This document shows positions 33,831-46,660 of a stretch of 64,000 nt of DNA, in pieces (within the stretch, counting starts at the first letter, position 1; every line of letters begins with the position of its first letter). Below the pieces are notes generated by a model. That model saw only the letters and a list, made by a program, of their open reading frames with translations, had not been told where the DNA came from and made no database searches. The DNA comes from Hydractinia symbiolongicarpus (Eukaryota; Cnidaria; Hydrozoa; Anthoathecata; Hydractiniidae): positions 27,279,650 through 27,343,649 of the forward strand of contig NC_079887.1 of the NCBI RefSeq assembly GCF_029227915.1, read 5' to 3'. The translations under genes were made by a program, and so were the position numbers.

Positions 33831-35194
33831 AAAGAAAGTACCCTGTGAGTAAACTCATTTCCAGAACGATTTTTTAAATTATTTTTTCACCACTAAAACG
33901 CATCAGACTTGTAGTTTTCAAAAATGTTTTCATTTTTGATGAGACGCTGAATAAAAGAACTTTAATCGCCGGCAAACGAAAACCCGCGATTTCCCGTAAA
34001 TCCCGGCTTGGCCCGTATAGTCAAAAGTATACAAAGAAAGTACCCAGGGAGTAAACTCATTTCCCGAACGATTTTTTAAATTATTTTTTCACCAGTAAAA
34101 CGCATGAGACTTGTAGTTTTCAAAAGTGTTTTCATTTTTGATGAGACGTTGAATAAAAGAAGTTTAATCGCCGGCAAACGAAAACCCGCGATTTCCCGTA
34201 AATCCCGGGCTTGGCACGTATAGTCGAATGTATACAAAGAAAGTACCCTGTGAGTAAACTCATTTCCAGAACGATTTTTTAAATTATTTTTTCACCACTA
34301 AAGCCCATGAGACTTGTAGTTTTTAAAAATGTTTTCATTTTTGATGAGACGCTTAATGAAAGAGGTTTAATCGCCGACAAACGAAATCCCGCGTTTTCCC
34401 GTATATCCGGGGCTTGGCCCGTATAGTCGAATGTATACAAAGAAAGTACCCAGGGAGTAAACTCATTTTCCGAACGATTTTTTAAATTTTTTTTTCAAAA
34501 CTAAAACGCATGAGACTTGTAGTTTTCAAAAATGTTTTCATTTTTGATGAGACGCTTAATGAAAGAGGTTTAATCGCCGGAAAACGAAAACCCACGATTG
34601 CCCGTAAATCCCGGGCTTGGCCCGTACAGTCAAAATTAAAGAAAGAAAGTACCCAGGGAGTAAACTCATTTCCCGAACGATTTTTTAAATTATTTTTTCA
34701 CCAGTAAAACCCATGAGACTTGTAGTTTTCAAAAGTGTTTTCATTTTTGATGAGACGCTGAATAAAAGAAGTTTAATCGCCGGCAAACGAAAACCCGCGA
34801 TTTCCCGTAAATCCCGGGCTTGGCACGTATAGTCGAATGTATACAAAGAAAGTACCCTGTGAGTAAACTCATTTCCAGAACGATTTTTTAAATTATTTTT
34901 TCACCACTAAAGCCCATGAGACTTGTAGTTTTTAAAAATGTTTTCATTTTTGATGAGACGCTGAATAAAAGAAGTTTAATCGCCGGCAAACGAAAACACG
35001 CGATTTCCCGTAAATCCTGGGCTTGGCACGTAAATTCGAATGTATACAAAGAAAGTACCCTGTGAGTTAACTCATTTCCAGAACGATTTTTTAAATTATT
35101 TTTTCACCACTAAAGCCCATGAGACTTGTAGTTTTTAAAAATGTTTTAATTTTTGATGAGACGCTGAATAAAAGAAGTTTAATCGCCGGCAAAC

Positions 35195-37220
35195 GATCTC
35201 CCGCGTTTTCCCGTATATCCGGGGCTTGGCCCGTATAGTCAAAAGTATACAAAGAAAGTACCCAGGGAGTAAACTCATTTCCCGAACGATTTTTTAAAAT
35301 ATTTTTCACCACTGAAACGCATGAGACTTGTAGTTTTCAAAAATGTTTTCATTTTTGATGAGACGCTTAATGAAAGAGGTTTAATCGCCGGCAAACGAAA
35401 TCCCGCGTTTTCCCGTATATCCGGGGCTTGGCCCGTATAGTCGAATGTATACAAAGAAAGTACCCAGGGAGTAAACTCATTTCCCGAACGATTTTTTAAA
35501 TTTTTTTTTCAAAACTAAAACGCATGAGACTTGTAGTTTTCAAAAATGTTTTCATTTTTGATGAGACGCTTAATGAAAGAGGTTTAATCGTCGGAAAACG
35601 AAAACCCGCGATTTCCCGTAAATCCCGGGCTTGGCCCGTATAGTCGAATGTATACAAAGAAAGTACCCTGTGAGTAAACTCATTTCCAGAACGATTTTTT
35701 AAATTATTTTTTCACCACTAAAACGCATCAGACTTGTAGTTTTCAAAAATGTTTTCATTTTTGATGAGACGCTGAATAAAAGAACTTTAATCGCCGGCAA
35801 ACGAAAACCCGCGATTTCCCGTAAATCCCGGCTTGGCCCGTATAGTCAAAAGTATACAAAGAAAGTACCCAGGGAGTAAACTCATTTCCCGAACGATTTT
35901 TTAAATTATTTTTTCACCAGTAAAACGCATGAGACTTGTAGTTTTCAAAAGTGTTTTCATTTTTGATGAGACGTTGAATAAAAGAAGTTTAATCGCCGGC
36001 AAACGAAAACCCGCGATTTCCCGTAAATCCCGGGCTTGGCACGTATAGTCGAATGTATACAAAGAAAGTACCCTGTGAGTAAACTCATTTCCAGAACGAT
36101 TTTTTAAATTATTTTTTCACCACTAAAGCCCATGAGACTTGTAGTTTTTAAAAATGTTTTCATTTTTGATGAGACGCTTAATGAAAGAGGTTTAATCGCC
36201 GACAAACGAAATCCCGCGTTTTCCCGTATATCCGGGGCTTGGCCCGTATAGTCGAATGTATACAAAGAAAGTACCCAGGGAGTAAACTCATTTTCCGAAC
36301 GATTTTTTAAATTTTTTTTTCAAAACTAAAACGCATGAGACTTGTAGTTTTCAAAAATGTTTTCATTTTTGATGAGACGCTTAATGAAAGAGGTTTAATC
36401 GCCGGAAAACGAAAACCCACGATTTCCCGTAAATCCCGGGCTTGGCCCGTATAGTCGAATGTATACAAAGAAAGTACCCTGTGAGTAAACTCATTTCCAG
36501 AACGATTTTTTAAATTATTTTTTCACCACTAAAACGCATCAGACTTGTAGTTTTCAAAAATGTTTTCATTTTTGATGAGACGCTGAATAAAAGAAGTTTA
36601 ATCGCCGGCAAACGAAAACCCGCGATTTCCCGTAAATCCCGGCTTGGCCCGTACAGTCAAAATTAAAGAAAGAAAGTACCCAGGGAGTAAACTCATTTCC
36701 CGAACGATTTTTTAAATTATTTTTTCACCAGTAAAACCCATGAGACTTGTAGTTTTCAAAAGTGTTTTCATTTTTGATGAGACGCTGAATAAAAGAAGTT
36801 TAATCGCCGGCAAACGAAAACCCGCGATTTCCCGTAAATCCCGGGCTTGGCACGTATAGTCGAATGTATACAAAGAAAGTACCCTGTGAGTAAACTCATT
36901 TCCAGAACGATTTTTTAAATTATTTTTTCACCACTAAAGCCCATGAGACTTGTAGTTTTTAAAAATGTTTTCATTTTTGATGAGACGCTGAATAAAAGAA
37001 GTTTAATCGCCGGCAAACGAAAACACGCGATTTCCCGTAAATCCTGGGCTTGGCACGTATATTCGAATGTATACAAAGAAAGTACCCTGTGAGTTAACTC
37101 ATTTCCAGAACGATTTTTTAAATTATTTTTTCACCACTAAAGCCCATGAGACTTGTAGTTTTTAAAAATGTTTTAATTTTTGATGAGACGCTGAATAAAA
37201 GAAGTTTAATCGCCGGCAAA
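35195..37220 (+). repeat. partial third copy plus repeat of 34.6-35.2 kb
   Basis: GATCTCCCGCG, AATCGTCGG and AAACCCACG recur about 1,825 bp after their positions in copy 2, so 33.37-34.6 kb is repeated at 35.2-36.4 kb. From about 36.65 kb the sequence instead repeats 34.62-35.19 kb at an offset of 2,027 bp (shared GTACAGTCAAAATTAAAG, AAAACACGCG and GAGTTAACTC). The monomer near 35.1 kb is a J/GATCTCCCGCG hybrid. Confidence 0.8.
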
Positions 37221-40200
37221 CGAAAACCCGCGATTTCCGTAAATCCCGGCTTGGCCCGTATAGTCAAAAGTATACAAAGAAAGTACTCAGGGAGTAAACT
37301 CATTTCCCGAACGATTTTTTAAATTATTTTTTCACCACTAAAACGCATGAGACTTGTAGTTTTCAAAAATGTTTTCATTTTTGATGAGACGCTGAATAAA
37401 AGCAGTTTAATCGCCGGAAAACGAAAACCTACGATTTCCCTAAATCCCGGACTCGGCCCGTATAGTCAAAAGTATACAAAGAAAGTACCCAGGGAGTAAA
37501 CTCATTTCCAGAACGATTTTTTAAATTATATTTTCACCACTAAAACGCATAAGACTTGTATTTTTTAAAAATGTTTTCATTTTTGATGAGACGCTGAATA
37601 AAAGAAGTCTAATCGCCGGCAAACGAAAACCCGCGATTTCCCGTAAATCCCGGGCTTGGCCCGTATAGTCAAAAGTATACAAAGAAAGTACCCAGGGAGT
37701 AAACTCATTTCCCGAACGATTTTTTATATTATTTTTTTACCACTAAACGCATGAGACTTGTAGTTTTCAAAAATATTTTCATATTTGATGGGACGCTGAA
37801 TAAAAGAAGTTTAATCGCCGGCAAACGAAAACCCGCGATTTCCCGTAAATCCCGGGCTTGGCACGTATAGTCGAATGTATACAAAGAAAGTACCCTGTGA
37901 GTAAACTCATTTCCAGAACGATTTTTTAAATTATTTTTTCACCACTAATGCCCATGAGACTTGTAGTTTTTAAAAATGTTTTCATTTTTGATGAGACGCT
38001 TAATGAAAGAGGTTTAATCGCCGACAAACGAAATCCCGCGTTTTCCCGTATATCCGGGGCTTGGCCCGTATAGTCGAATGTATACAAAGAAAGTACCCAG
38101 GGAGTAAACTCATTTCCCGAACGATTTTTTAAATTTTTTTTTCAAAACTAAAACGCATGAGACTTGTAGTTTTCAAAAATGTTTTCATTTTTGATGAGAC
38201 GCTTAATGAAAGAGGTTTAATCGCCGGAAAACGAAAACCCGCGATTCCCCGAAAATCCCGAGCTTGGCCCGTATAGTCGAATGTATACAGAGAAAGTACC
38301 CTGTGAGTAAACTCATTTCCAGAACGATTTTTTAAATTATTTTTTCACCACTAAAACGCATCAGACTTGTAGTTTTTAAAAATGTTTTCATTTTTGATGA
38401 GACGCTGAATAAAAGAAGTTTAATCGCTGGCAAACGAAAACCCGCGATTTCCCGTAAATCCCGGTTTGGCCCGTACAGTCAAAATTATACAAAGAAAGTA
38501 CCCAGGGAGTAAACTCATTTCCCGAACGATTTTTTAAATTATTTTTTCACCAGTAAAACGCATGAGACTTGTAGTTTGCAAAAGTGTTTTCATTTTTGAT
38601 GAGACGCTGAATAAAAGAAGTTTAATCGCCGGCAAACGAAAACCCGCGATTTCCCGTAAATCCCGGGCTTGGCACGTATAGTCGAATGTATACAAAGAAA
38701 GTACCCTGTGAGTAAACTCATTTCCAGAACGATTTTTTAAATTATTTTTTCACCACTAAAGCCCATGAGACTTGTAGTTTTTAAAAATGTTTTCATTTTT
38801 GATGAGACGCTGAATAAAAGAAGTTTAATCGCCGGCAAACGAAAACCCGCGATTTCCCGTAAATCCCGGGCTTGGCACGTAAAGTCGAATGTATACAAAG
38901 AAAGTACCCTGTGACTAAACTCATTTCCAGAACGATTTTTTAAATTATTTTTTCACCACTACAGCCCATGAGACTTGTAGTTTTTAAAAATGTTTTCATT
39001 TTTGATGAGACGCTTAATGAAAGAGGTTTAATCGCCGACAAACGAAATCCCGCGTTTTCCCGTATATCCGGGGCTTGGCCCGTATAGTCGAATGTATACA
39101 AAGAAAGTACCCAGGGAGTAAACTCATTTCCCGAACGATTTTTTAAATTTTTTTTTCAAAACTAAAACGCATGAGACTTGTAGTTTTCAAAAATGTTTTC
39201 ATTTTTAATGAGACGCTTAATGAAAGAGGTTTAATCGCCGGAAAACGAAAACCCGCGATTTCCCGTAAATCCCGGGCTTGGCCCGTATAGTCGAATGTAT
39301 ACAAAGAAAGTACCCTGTGAGTAAACTCATTTCCAGAACGATTTTTTAAATTATTTTTTCACCACTAAAGCCCATGAGACTTGTAGTTTTTAAAAATGTT
39401 TTCATTTTTGATGAGACGCTGAATAAAAGAAGTTTAATCGCCGGCAAACAAAAACCCGCGATTTCCCGTAAATCCCGGGTTTGGCACGTAAAGTCGAATG
39501 TATACAAAGAAAGTACCCTGTGAGTAAACTCATTTCCAGAACGATTTTTTAAATTATTTTTTCACCACTAAAGCCCATGAGACTTGTAGTTTTTAAAAAT
39601 GTTTTCATTTTTGATGAGACGCTGAATAAAAGAAGTTTAATCGCCGGCAAACGAAAACCCGCGATTTCCCGTAAACCCCGGGCTTGGCACGTAAAGTCGA
39701 ATGTATACAAAGAAAGTACCCTGTGAGTAAACTCATTTCCAGAACGATTTTTTAAATTATTTTTTCACCACTAAAACGCATGAGAATTTTAGTTTTCAAA
39801 AATGTTTTCATTTTTGATGAGACGCTGAATAAAACCAGTTTAATCGCCGGCAAACGAAAACCTGCGATTTCCCTAAATCCCAGACTCGGCCCGCATAGTC
39901 AAAAGTATACAAAGAAAGTACCCAGGGAGTAAACTCATTTCCCGAACGATTTTTTAAATTATTTTTTCACCACTAAAACGCATAAGACTTGCAGTTTTTA
40001 AAAATGTTTTCACTTTTGATGAGACGCTGAATAAAAGAAGTTTAATCGCCGGCAAACGAAAATCCGCGATTTCCCGTAAATCCCGGACTCGGCCCGTATA
40101 GTCAAAAGTATACAAAGAAAGTACCCAGGGAGTAAACTCATTTCCCGAACGATTTTTTAAATTATTTTTCACCACTGAAACGCATGAGACTTGTAGTTTT

Positions 40201-40981
40201 CAAAAATGTTTTCATTTTTGATGAGACGCCTAATGAAAGAGGTTTTATCGCCGGCAAACGAAATCCCGCGTTTTCCCGTATATCCGGGGCTTGGCCCGTA
40301 TAAACGAATGTATACAAAGAAAGTACCCAGGGAGTAAACTCATTTCCCGAACGATTTTTTAAATTTTTTTTTCAAAACTAAAACGCATGAGACTTGTAGT
40401 TTTCAAAAATGTTTTCATTTTTGATGAGACGCTTAATGAAAGAGGTTTAATCGCCGGAAAACGAAAACCCGCGATTTCCCGTAAATCCCGGGCTTGGCCC
40501 GTATAGTCGAATGTATACAAAGAAAGTACCCTGTGAGTAAACTCATTTCCAGAACGATTTTTTAAATTATTTTTTCACCACTAAAATGCATCAGACTTGT
40601 AGTTTTCAAAAATGTTTTCATTTTTGATGAGACGCTGAATAAAAGAAGTTTAATCGCCGGCAAACGAAAACCCGCGATTTCCCGTAAATCCCGGCTTGGC
40701 CCGTATAGTCAAAAGTATACAAAGAAAGTACCCAGGGAGTAAACTCATTTCCCGAACGATTTTTTAATTTATTTTTTCACCAGTAAAACGCATGAGACTT
40801 GTAGTTTTCAAAAGTGTTTTCATTTTTGATGAGACGCTGAATAAAAGAAGTTTAATCGCCGGCAAACGAAAACCTGCGATTTCCCTAAATCACGGACTCG
40901 GCCCGTATAGTCAAAAGTATACAAAGAAAGTACCCAGGGAGTAAACTCATTTCCAGAACGATTTTTTAAATTATATTTTCA
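37220..40981 (+). repeat. mosaic of C1-C2-H-E, J, B and F monomers
   Basis: C1-C2 pairs start near 37.94, 38.96 and 40.17 kb; H and E follow the first and third, while J monomers follow the second. A B monomer is at 37.74 kb and an F near 39.77 kb. The combination of a TTATATTTTCACC tail and TTGTATTTTTTAAAAATG with AAGTCTAATCG appears near 37.53 kb and again at 40982. No regular long period was found by eye. No genes are present. Confidence 0.82.
38753..38955 (+). repeat. subtype J monomer (exemplar)
   Basis: J has CCACTAAAGCCCATGAGACTTGTAG, GCTGAATAAAAG, GGCACGTAAAGTCGAATG or GGCACGTATAGTCGAATG, and CCCTGTGAG. It occurs singly or in runs after E in the right half. Its head resembles D, but it keeps TTGTAG and GACGCTG where D has TTATAG and GACGTTG. 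A variant J' with TTTTAATTTTTG and GATTTCCGTAAATCC follows J at 37.1, 47.3, 49.3, 52.1, 54.1 and 62.7 kb. Confidence 0.82.
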
Positions 40982-43415
40982 CCACTAAAACGCATAAGAC
41001 TTGTATTTTTTAAAAATGTTTTCATTTTTGATGAGACGCTGAATAAAAGAAGTCTAATCGCCGGCAAACGAAAACCCGCGATTTCCCGTAAATCCCGGGC
41101 TTGGCCCGCATAGTCAAAAGTATACAAAGAAAGTACCCAGGGAGTAAACTCATTTCCCGAACGATTTTTTATATTATTTTTTTACCACTAAACGCATGAG
41201 ACTTGTAGTTTTCAAAAATATTTTCATATTTGATGGGACGCTGAATAAAAGAAGTTTAATCGCCGGCAAACCAAAAACCGCGATTTCCCGTAAATCCCGG
41301 GCTTGGCCCGTATAGTCAAAAGTATACAAAGAAAGTACCCAGGGAGTAAACTCATTTCCAGAACGATTTTTTAAATTATTTTTTCACCAGTAAAACGCAT
41401 GAGACTTGTAGTTTTCGAAAGTGTTTTCATTTTTGATGAGACGCTGAATAAAAGAAGTTTAATCGCCGGCAAACGAAAACCCGCGATTTCCCGTTAATCC
41501 CGGGCTTGGCACGTATAGTCGAATGTATACAAAGAAAGTACCCTGTGAGTAAACTCATTTCCAGAACGATTTTTTAAATTATTTTTTCACCACTAAAGCC
41601 CATGAGACTTGTAGTTTTTAAAAATGTTTTCATTTTTGATGAGACGCTTAATGAAAGAGGTTTAATCGCCGACAAACGAAATCCCGCGTTTTCCCGTATA
41701 TCCGGGGCTTGGCCCGTATAGTCGAATGTATACAAAGAAAGTACCCAGGGAGTAAACTCATTTCCCGAACGATTTTTTAAATTTTTTTTTCAAAACTAAA
41801 ACGCATGAGACTTGTAGTTTTCAAAAATGTTTTCATTTTTGATGAGACGCTTAATGAAAGAGGTTTAATCGCCGGAAAACGAAAACCCGCGATTTCCCGT
41901 AAATCCCGGGCTTGGCCCGTATAGTCGAATGTATACAAAGAAAGTACCCTGTGAGTAAACTCATTTCCAGAACGATTTTTTAAATTATTTTTTCACCACT
42001 AAAACGCATCAGACTTGTAGTTTTCAAAAATGTTTTCATTTTTGATGAGACGCTGAATAAAAGAAGTTTAATCGCCGGCAAACCAAAAACCGCGATTTCC
42101 CGTAAATCCCGGGCTTGGCCCGTATAGTCAAAAGTATACAAAGAAAGTACCCAGGGAGTAAACTCATTTCCAGAACGATTTTTTAAATTATATTTTCACC
42201 ACTAAAACGCATAAGACTTGTATTTTTTAAAAATGTTTTCATTTTTGATGAGACGCTGAATAAAAGAAGTCTAATCGCCGGCAAACGAAAACCCGCGATT
42301 TCCCGTAAATCCCGGGCTTGGCCCGCATAGTCAAAAGTATACAAAGAAAGTACCCAGGGAGTAAACTCATTTCCCGAACGATTTTTTATATTATTTTTTT
42401 ACCACTAAACGCATGAGACTTGTAGTTTTCAAAAATATTTTCATATTTGATGGGACGCTGAATAAAAGAAGTTTAATCGCCGGCAAACCAAAAACCGCGA
42501 TTTCCCGTAAATCCCGGGCTTGGCCCGTATAGTCAAAAGTATACAAAGAAAGTACCCAGGGAGTAAACTCATTTCCAGAACGATTTTTTAAATTATTTTT
42601 TCACCAGTAAAACGCATGAGACTTGTAGTTTTCGAAAGTGTTTTCATTTTTGATGAGACGCTGAATAAAAGAAGTTTAATCGCCGGCAAACGAAAACCCG
42701 CGATTTCCCGTTAATCCCGGGCTTGGCACGTATAGTCGAATGTATACAAAGAAAGTACCCTGTGAGTAAACTCATTTCCAGAACGATTTTTTAAATTATT
42801 TTTTCACCACTAAAGCCCATGAGACTTGTAGTTTTTAAAAATGTTTTCATTTTTGATGAGACGCTTAATGAAAGAGGTTTAATCGCCGACAAACGAAATC
42901 CCGCGTTTTCCCGTATATCCGGGGCTTGGCCCGTATAGTCGAATGTATACAAAGAAAGTACCCAGGGAGTAAACTCATTTCCCGAACGATTTTTTAAATT
43001 TTTTTTTCAAAACTAAAACGCATGAGACTTGTAGTTTTCAAAAATGTTTTCATTTTTGATGAGACGCTTAATGAAAGAGGTTTAATCGCCGGAAAACGAA
43101 AACCCGCGATTTCCCGTAAATCCCGGGCTTGGCCCGTATAGTCGAATGTATACAAAGAAAGTACCCTGTGAGTAAACTCATTTCCAGAACGATTTTTTAA
43201 ATTATTTTTTCACCACTAAAACGCATCAGACTTGTAGTTTTCAAAAATGTTTTCATTTTTGATGAGACGCTGAATAAAAGAAGTTTAATCGCCGGCAAAC
43301 CAAAAACCACGATTTCCCGTAAATCCCGGGCTTGGCCCGTATAGTCAAAAGTATACAAAGAAAGTACCCAGGGAGTAAACTCATTTCCAGAACGATTTTT
43401 TAAATTATTTTTTCA
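40982..43415 (+). repeat. six-monomer duplication, 2 x 1,217 bp
   Basis: Copy 1 is 40982-42198 and copy 2 is 42199-43415. The order is the TTGTATTTTTTAAAAATG monomer, B/G hybrid, E (TTTTCGAAAGTG), C1, C2, and an H/G hybrid with CAAACCAAAAACC. A shorter four-monomer repeat (812 bp) of E-C1-C2-H follows from 43416, again with CGAAAGTG, so this locus shows two successive expansions. Confidence 0.92.
41185..41386 (+). repeat. B/G hybrid monomer (exemplar)
   Basis: The left half is subtype B (CCACTAAACG, ATATTTGATGGG) and the right half is G (CGGCAAACCAAAAACCGCG). Copies occur near 42.4, 47.47, 49.49, 51.92, 52.53, 54.35, 56.38 and 62.86 kb; those near 57.0 and 58.0 kb have CAAACAAAAAACCGCG. The G half is also attached to H heads (41.99 and 43.21 kb), which indicates exchange of half-monomers. 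Confidence 0.82.
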
Positions 43416-44024
43416 CCAGTAAAACGCATGAGACTTGTAGTTTTCGAAAGTGTTTTCATTTTTGATGAGACGCTGAATAAAAGAAGTTTAATCGCCGGCA
43501 AACGAAAACCCGCGATTTCCCGTTAATCCCGGGCTTGGCACGTATAGTCGAATGTATACAAAGAAAGTACCCTGTGAGTAAACTCATTTCCAGAACGATT
43601 TTTTAAATTATTTTTTCACCACTAAAGCCCATGAGACTTGTAGTTTTTAAAAATGTTTTCATTTTTGATGAGACGCTTAATGAAAGAGGTTTAATTGCCG
43701 ACAAACGAAATCCCGCGTTTTCCCGTATATCCGGGGCTTGGCCCGTATAGTCGAATGTATACAAAGAAAGTACCCAGGGAGTAAACTCATTTCCCGAACG
43801 ATTTTTTAAATTTTTTTTTCAAAACTAAAACGCATGAGACTTGTAGTTTTCAAAAATGTTTTCATTTTTGATGAGACGCTTAATGAAAGAGGTTTAATCG
43901 ACGGAAAACGAAAACCCGCGATTTCCCGTAAATCCCGGGCTTGGCCCGTATAGTCGAATGTATACAAAGAAAGTACCCTGTGAGTAAACTCATTTCCAGA
44001 ACGATTTTTTAAATTATTTTTTCA

Positions 44025-45650
44025 CCACTAAAACGCATCAGACTTGTAGTTTTCAAAAATGTTTTCATTTTTGATGAGACGCTGAATAAAAGAAGTTTAA
44101 TCGCTGGCAAACGAAAACCCGCGATTTCCCGTAAATCCCGGTTTGGCCCGTACAGTCAAAATTATACAAAGAAAGTACCCAGGGAGTAAACTCATTTCCC
44201 GAACGATTTTTTAAATTATTTTTTCACCAGTAAAACGCATGAGACTTGTAGTTTTCAAAAGTGTTTTCATTTTTGATGAGACGCTGAATAAAAGAAGTTT
44301 AATCGCCGGCAAACGAAAACCCGCGATTTCCCGTAAATCCCGGGCTTGGCACGTATAGTCGAATGTATACAAAGAAAGTACCCCGTGAGTAAACTCATTT
44401 CCAGAACGATTTTTTAAATTATTTTTTCACCACTAAAGCCCATGAGACTTGTAGTTTTTAAAAATGTTTTCATTTTTGATGAGACGCTGAATAAAAGAAG
44501 TTTAATCGCCGGCAAACGAAAACCCGCGATTTCCCGTAAATCCCGGGCTTGGCACGTAAAGTCGAATGTATACAAAGGAAGTACCCTGTGAGTAAACTCA
44601 TTTCCAGAACGATTTTTTAAATTATTTTTTCACCACTAAAGCCCATGAGACTTGCAGTTTTTAAAAATGTTTTCATTTTTGATGAGACGCTTAATGAAAG
44701 AGGTTTATGCGCCGACAAACGAAATCCCGCGTTTTCCCGTATATCCGGGGCTTGGCCCGTATAGTCGAATGTATACAAAGAAAGTACCCAGGGAGTAAAC
44801 TCATTTCCCGAACGATTTTTTAAATTTTTTTTTCAAAACTAAAACGCATGAGACTTGTAGTTTTCAAAAATGTTTTCATTTTTGATGAGACGCTTAATGA
44901 AAGAGGTTTAATCGCCGGAAAACGAAAACCCGCGACTTCCCGTAAATCCCGGGCTTGGCCCGTATAGTCGAATGTATACAAAGAAAGTACCCTGTGAGTA
45001 AACTCATTTCCAGAACGATTTTTTAAATTATTTTTTCACCACTAAAACGCATCAGACTTGTAGTTTTCAAAAATGTTTTCATTTTTGATGAGACGCTGAA
45101 TAAAAGAAGTTTAATCGCTGGCAAACGAAAACCCGCGATTTCCCGTAAATCCCGGTTTGGCCCGTACAGTCAAAATTATACAAAGAAAGTACCCAGGGAG
45201 TAAACTCATTTGCCGAACGATTTTTTAAATTATTTTTTCACCAGTAAAACGCATGAGACTTGTAGTTTTCAAAAGTGTTTTCATTTTTGATGAGACGCTG
45301 AATAAAAGAAGTTTAATCGCCGGCAAACGAAAACCCGCGATTTCCCGTAAATCCCGGGCTTGGCACGTATAGTCGAATGTATACAAAGAAAGTACCCTGT
45401 GAGTAAACTCATTTCCAGAACGATTTTTTAAATTATTTTTTCACCACTAAAGCCCATGAGACTTGTAGTTTTTAAAAATGTTTTCATTTTTGATGAGACG
45501 CTGAATAAAAGAAGTTTAATCGCCGGCAAACGAAAACCCGCGATTTCCCGTAAATCCCGGGCTTGGCACGTAAAGTCGAATGTATACAAAGAAAGTACCC
45601 TGTGAGTAAACTCATTTCCAGAACGATTTTTTAAATTATTTTTTCACCAC
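44025..45650 (+). repeat. five-monomer repeat H-E-J-C1-C2 (1,014 bp), second copy partial
   Basis: H at 44025 and H at 45039 both have CGCTGGCAAACG and GTACAGTCAAAATTATAC; E and J follow each. After the second J, a further J and then F occur instead of C1-C2. In the first copy the C1 near 44.63 kb has GAGGTTTATGCGCC, a small rearrangement of GTTTAATCGCC. Confidence 0.85.
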
Positions 45651-46660
45651 TAAAGCCCATGAGACTTGTAGTTTTTAAAAATGTTTTCATTTTTGATGAG
45701 ACGCTGAATAAAAGAAGTTTAATCGCCGGCAAACGAAAACCCGCGATTTCCCGTAAATCCCGGGCTTGGCACGTAAAGTCGAATGTATACAAAGAAAGTA
45801 CCCTGTGAGTAAACTCATTTCCCGAACGATTTTTTAAATTATTTTTTCACCACTAAAACGCATGAGAATTTTAGTTTTCAAAAATGTTTTCATTTTTGAT
45901 GAGACGCTGAATAAAACCAGTTTAATCGCCGGCAAACGAAAACCTGGGATTTCCCTAAATCCCAGACTCGGCCCGCATAGTCAAAAGTATACAAAGAAAG
46001 TACCCAGGGAGTAAACTCATTTCCCGAACGATTTTTTAAATTATTTTTTCACCACTAAAACGCATAAGACTTGCAGTTTTTAAAAATGTTTTCACTTTTG
46101 ATGAGACGCTGAATAAAAGAAGTTTAATCGCCGGCAAACGAAAATCCGCGATTTCCCGTAAATCCCGGACTCGGCCCGTATAGTCAAAAGTATACAAAGA
46201 AAGTACCCAGGGAGTAAACTCATTTCCCGAACGATTTTTTAAATTATTTTTTCACCACTAAAGCCCATGAGACTTGTAGTTTTTAAAAATGTTTTCATTT
46301 TTGATGAGACGCTTAATGAAAGAGGTTTAATAGCCGACAAACGAAATCCCGCGTTTTCCCGTATATCCGGGGCTTGGCCCGTATAGTCGAATGTATACAA
46401 AGAAAGTACCCAGGGAGTAAACTCATTTCCCGAACGATTTTTTAATTTTTTTTTTCAAAACTAAAACGCATGAGACTTGTAGTTTTCAAAAATGTTTTCA
46501 TTTTTGATGAGACGCTTAATGAAAGAGGTTTAATCGCCGGAAAACGAAAACCCGCGATTTCCCGTAAATCCCGGGCTTGGCCCGTATAGTCGAATGTATA
46601 CAAAGAAAGTACCCTGTGAGTAAACTTATTTCCAGAACGATTTTTTAAATTATTTTTTCA

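Larger units (their letters stand above)
33484..34294 (+). repeat. core tetramer C1-C2-H-E (exemplar, 811 bp)
   Basis: C1 is 33484-33686, C2 33687-33889 (head AAAACTAAAACG instead of CACCACTAAAACG), H 33890-34091 (GCATCAGAC), and E 34092-34294 (CCAGTAAAACG, TTTTCAAAAGTG). This order, with variable insertions of J, B/G or F monomers between tetramers, is the main building block from about 31.4 kb to the right end. Subtype E in this form is not seen before 32 kb. Confidence 0.88.
30647..34620 (+). repeat. ten-monomer duplication (2,027-bp offset)
   Basis: Copy 1 is 30647-32673 and copy 2 is 32674 to about 34620. Both run F, an ATTGCCGGC monomer, a CAAGAATG monomer, one with GATCTCCCGCG, C1, C2 (with AATCGTCGG), H (AAGAACTTTAATC), E, C1 and C2 (AAACCCACG). 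Near 34620 copy 2 switches inside a monomer from C2 to H-type sequence (GTACAGTCAAAATTAAAG), so it is slightly short of full length. Confidence 0.9.
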
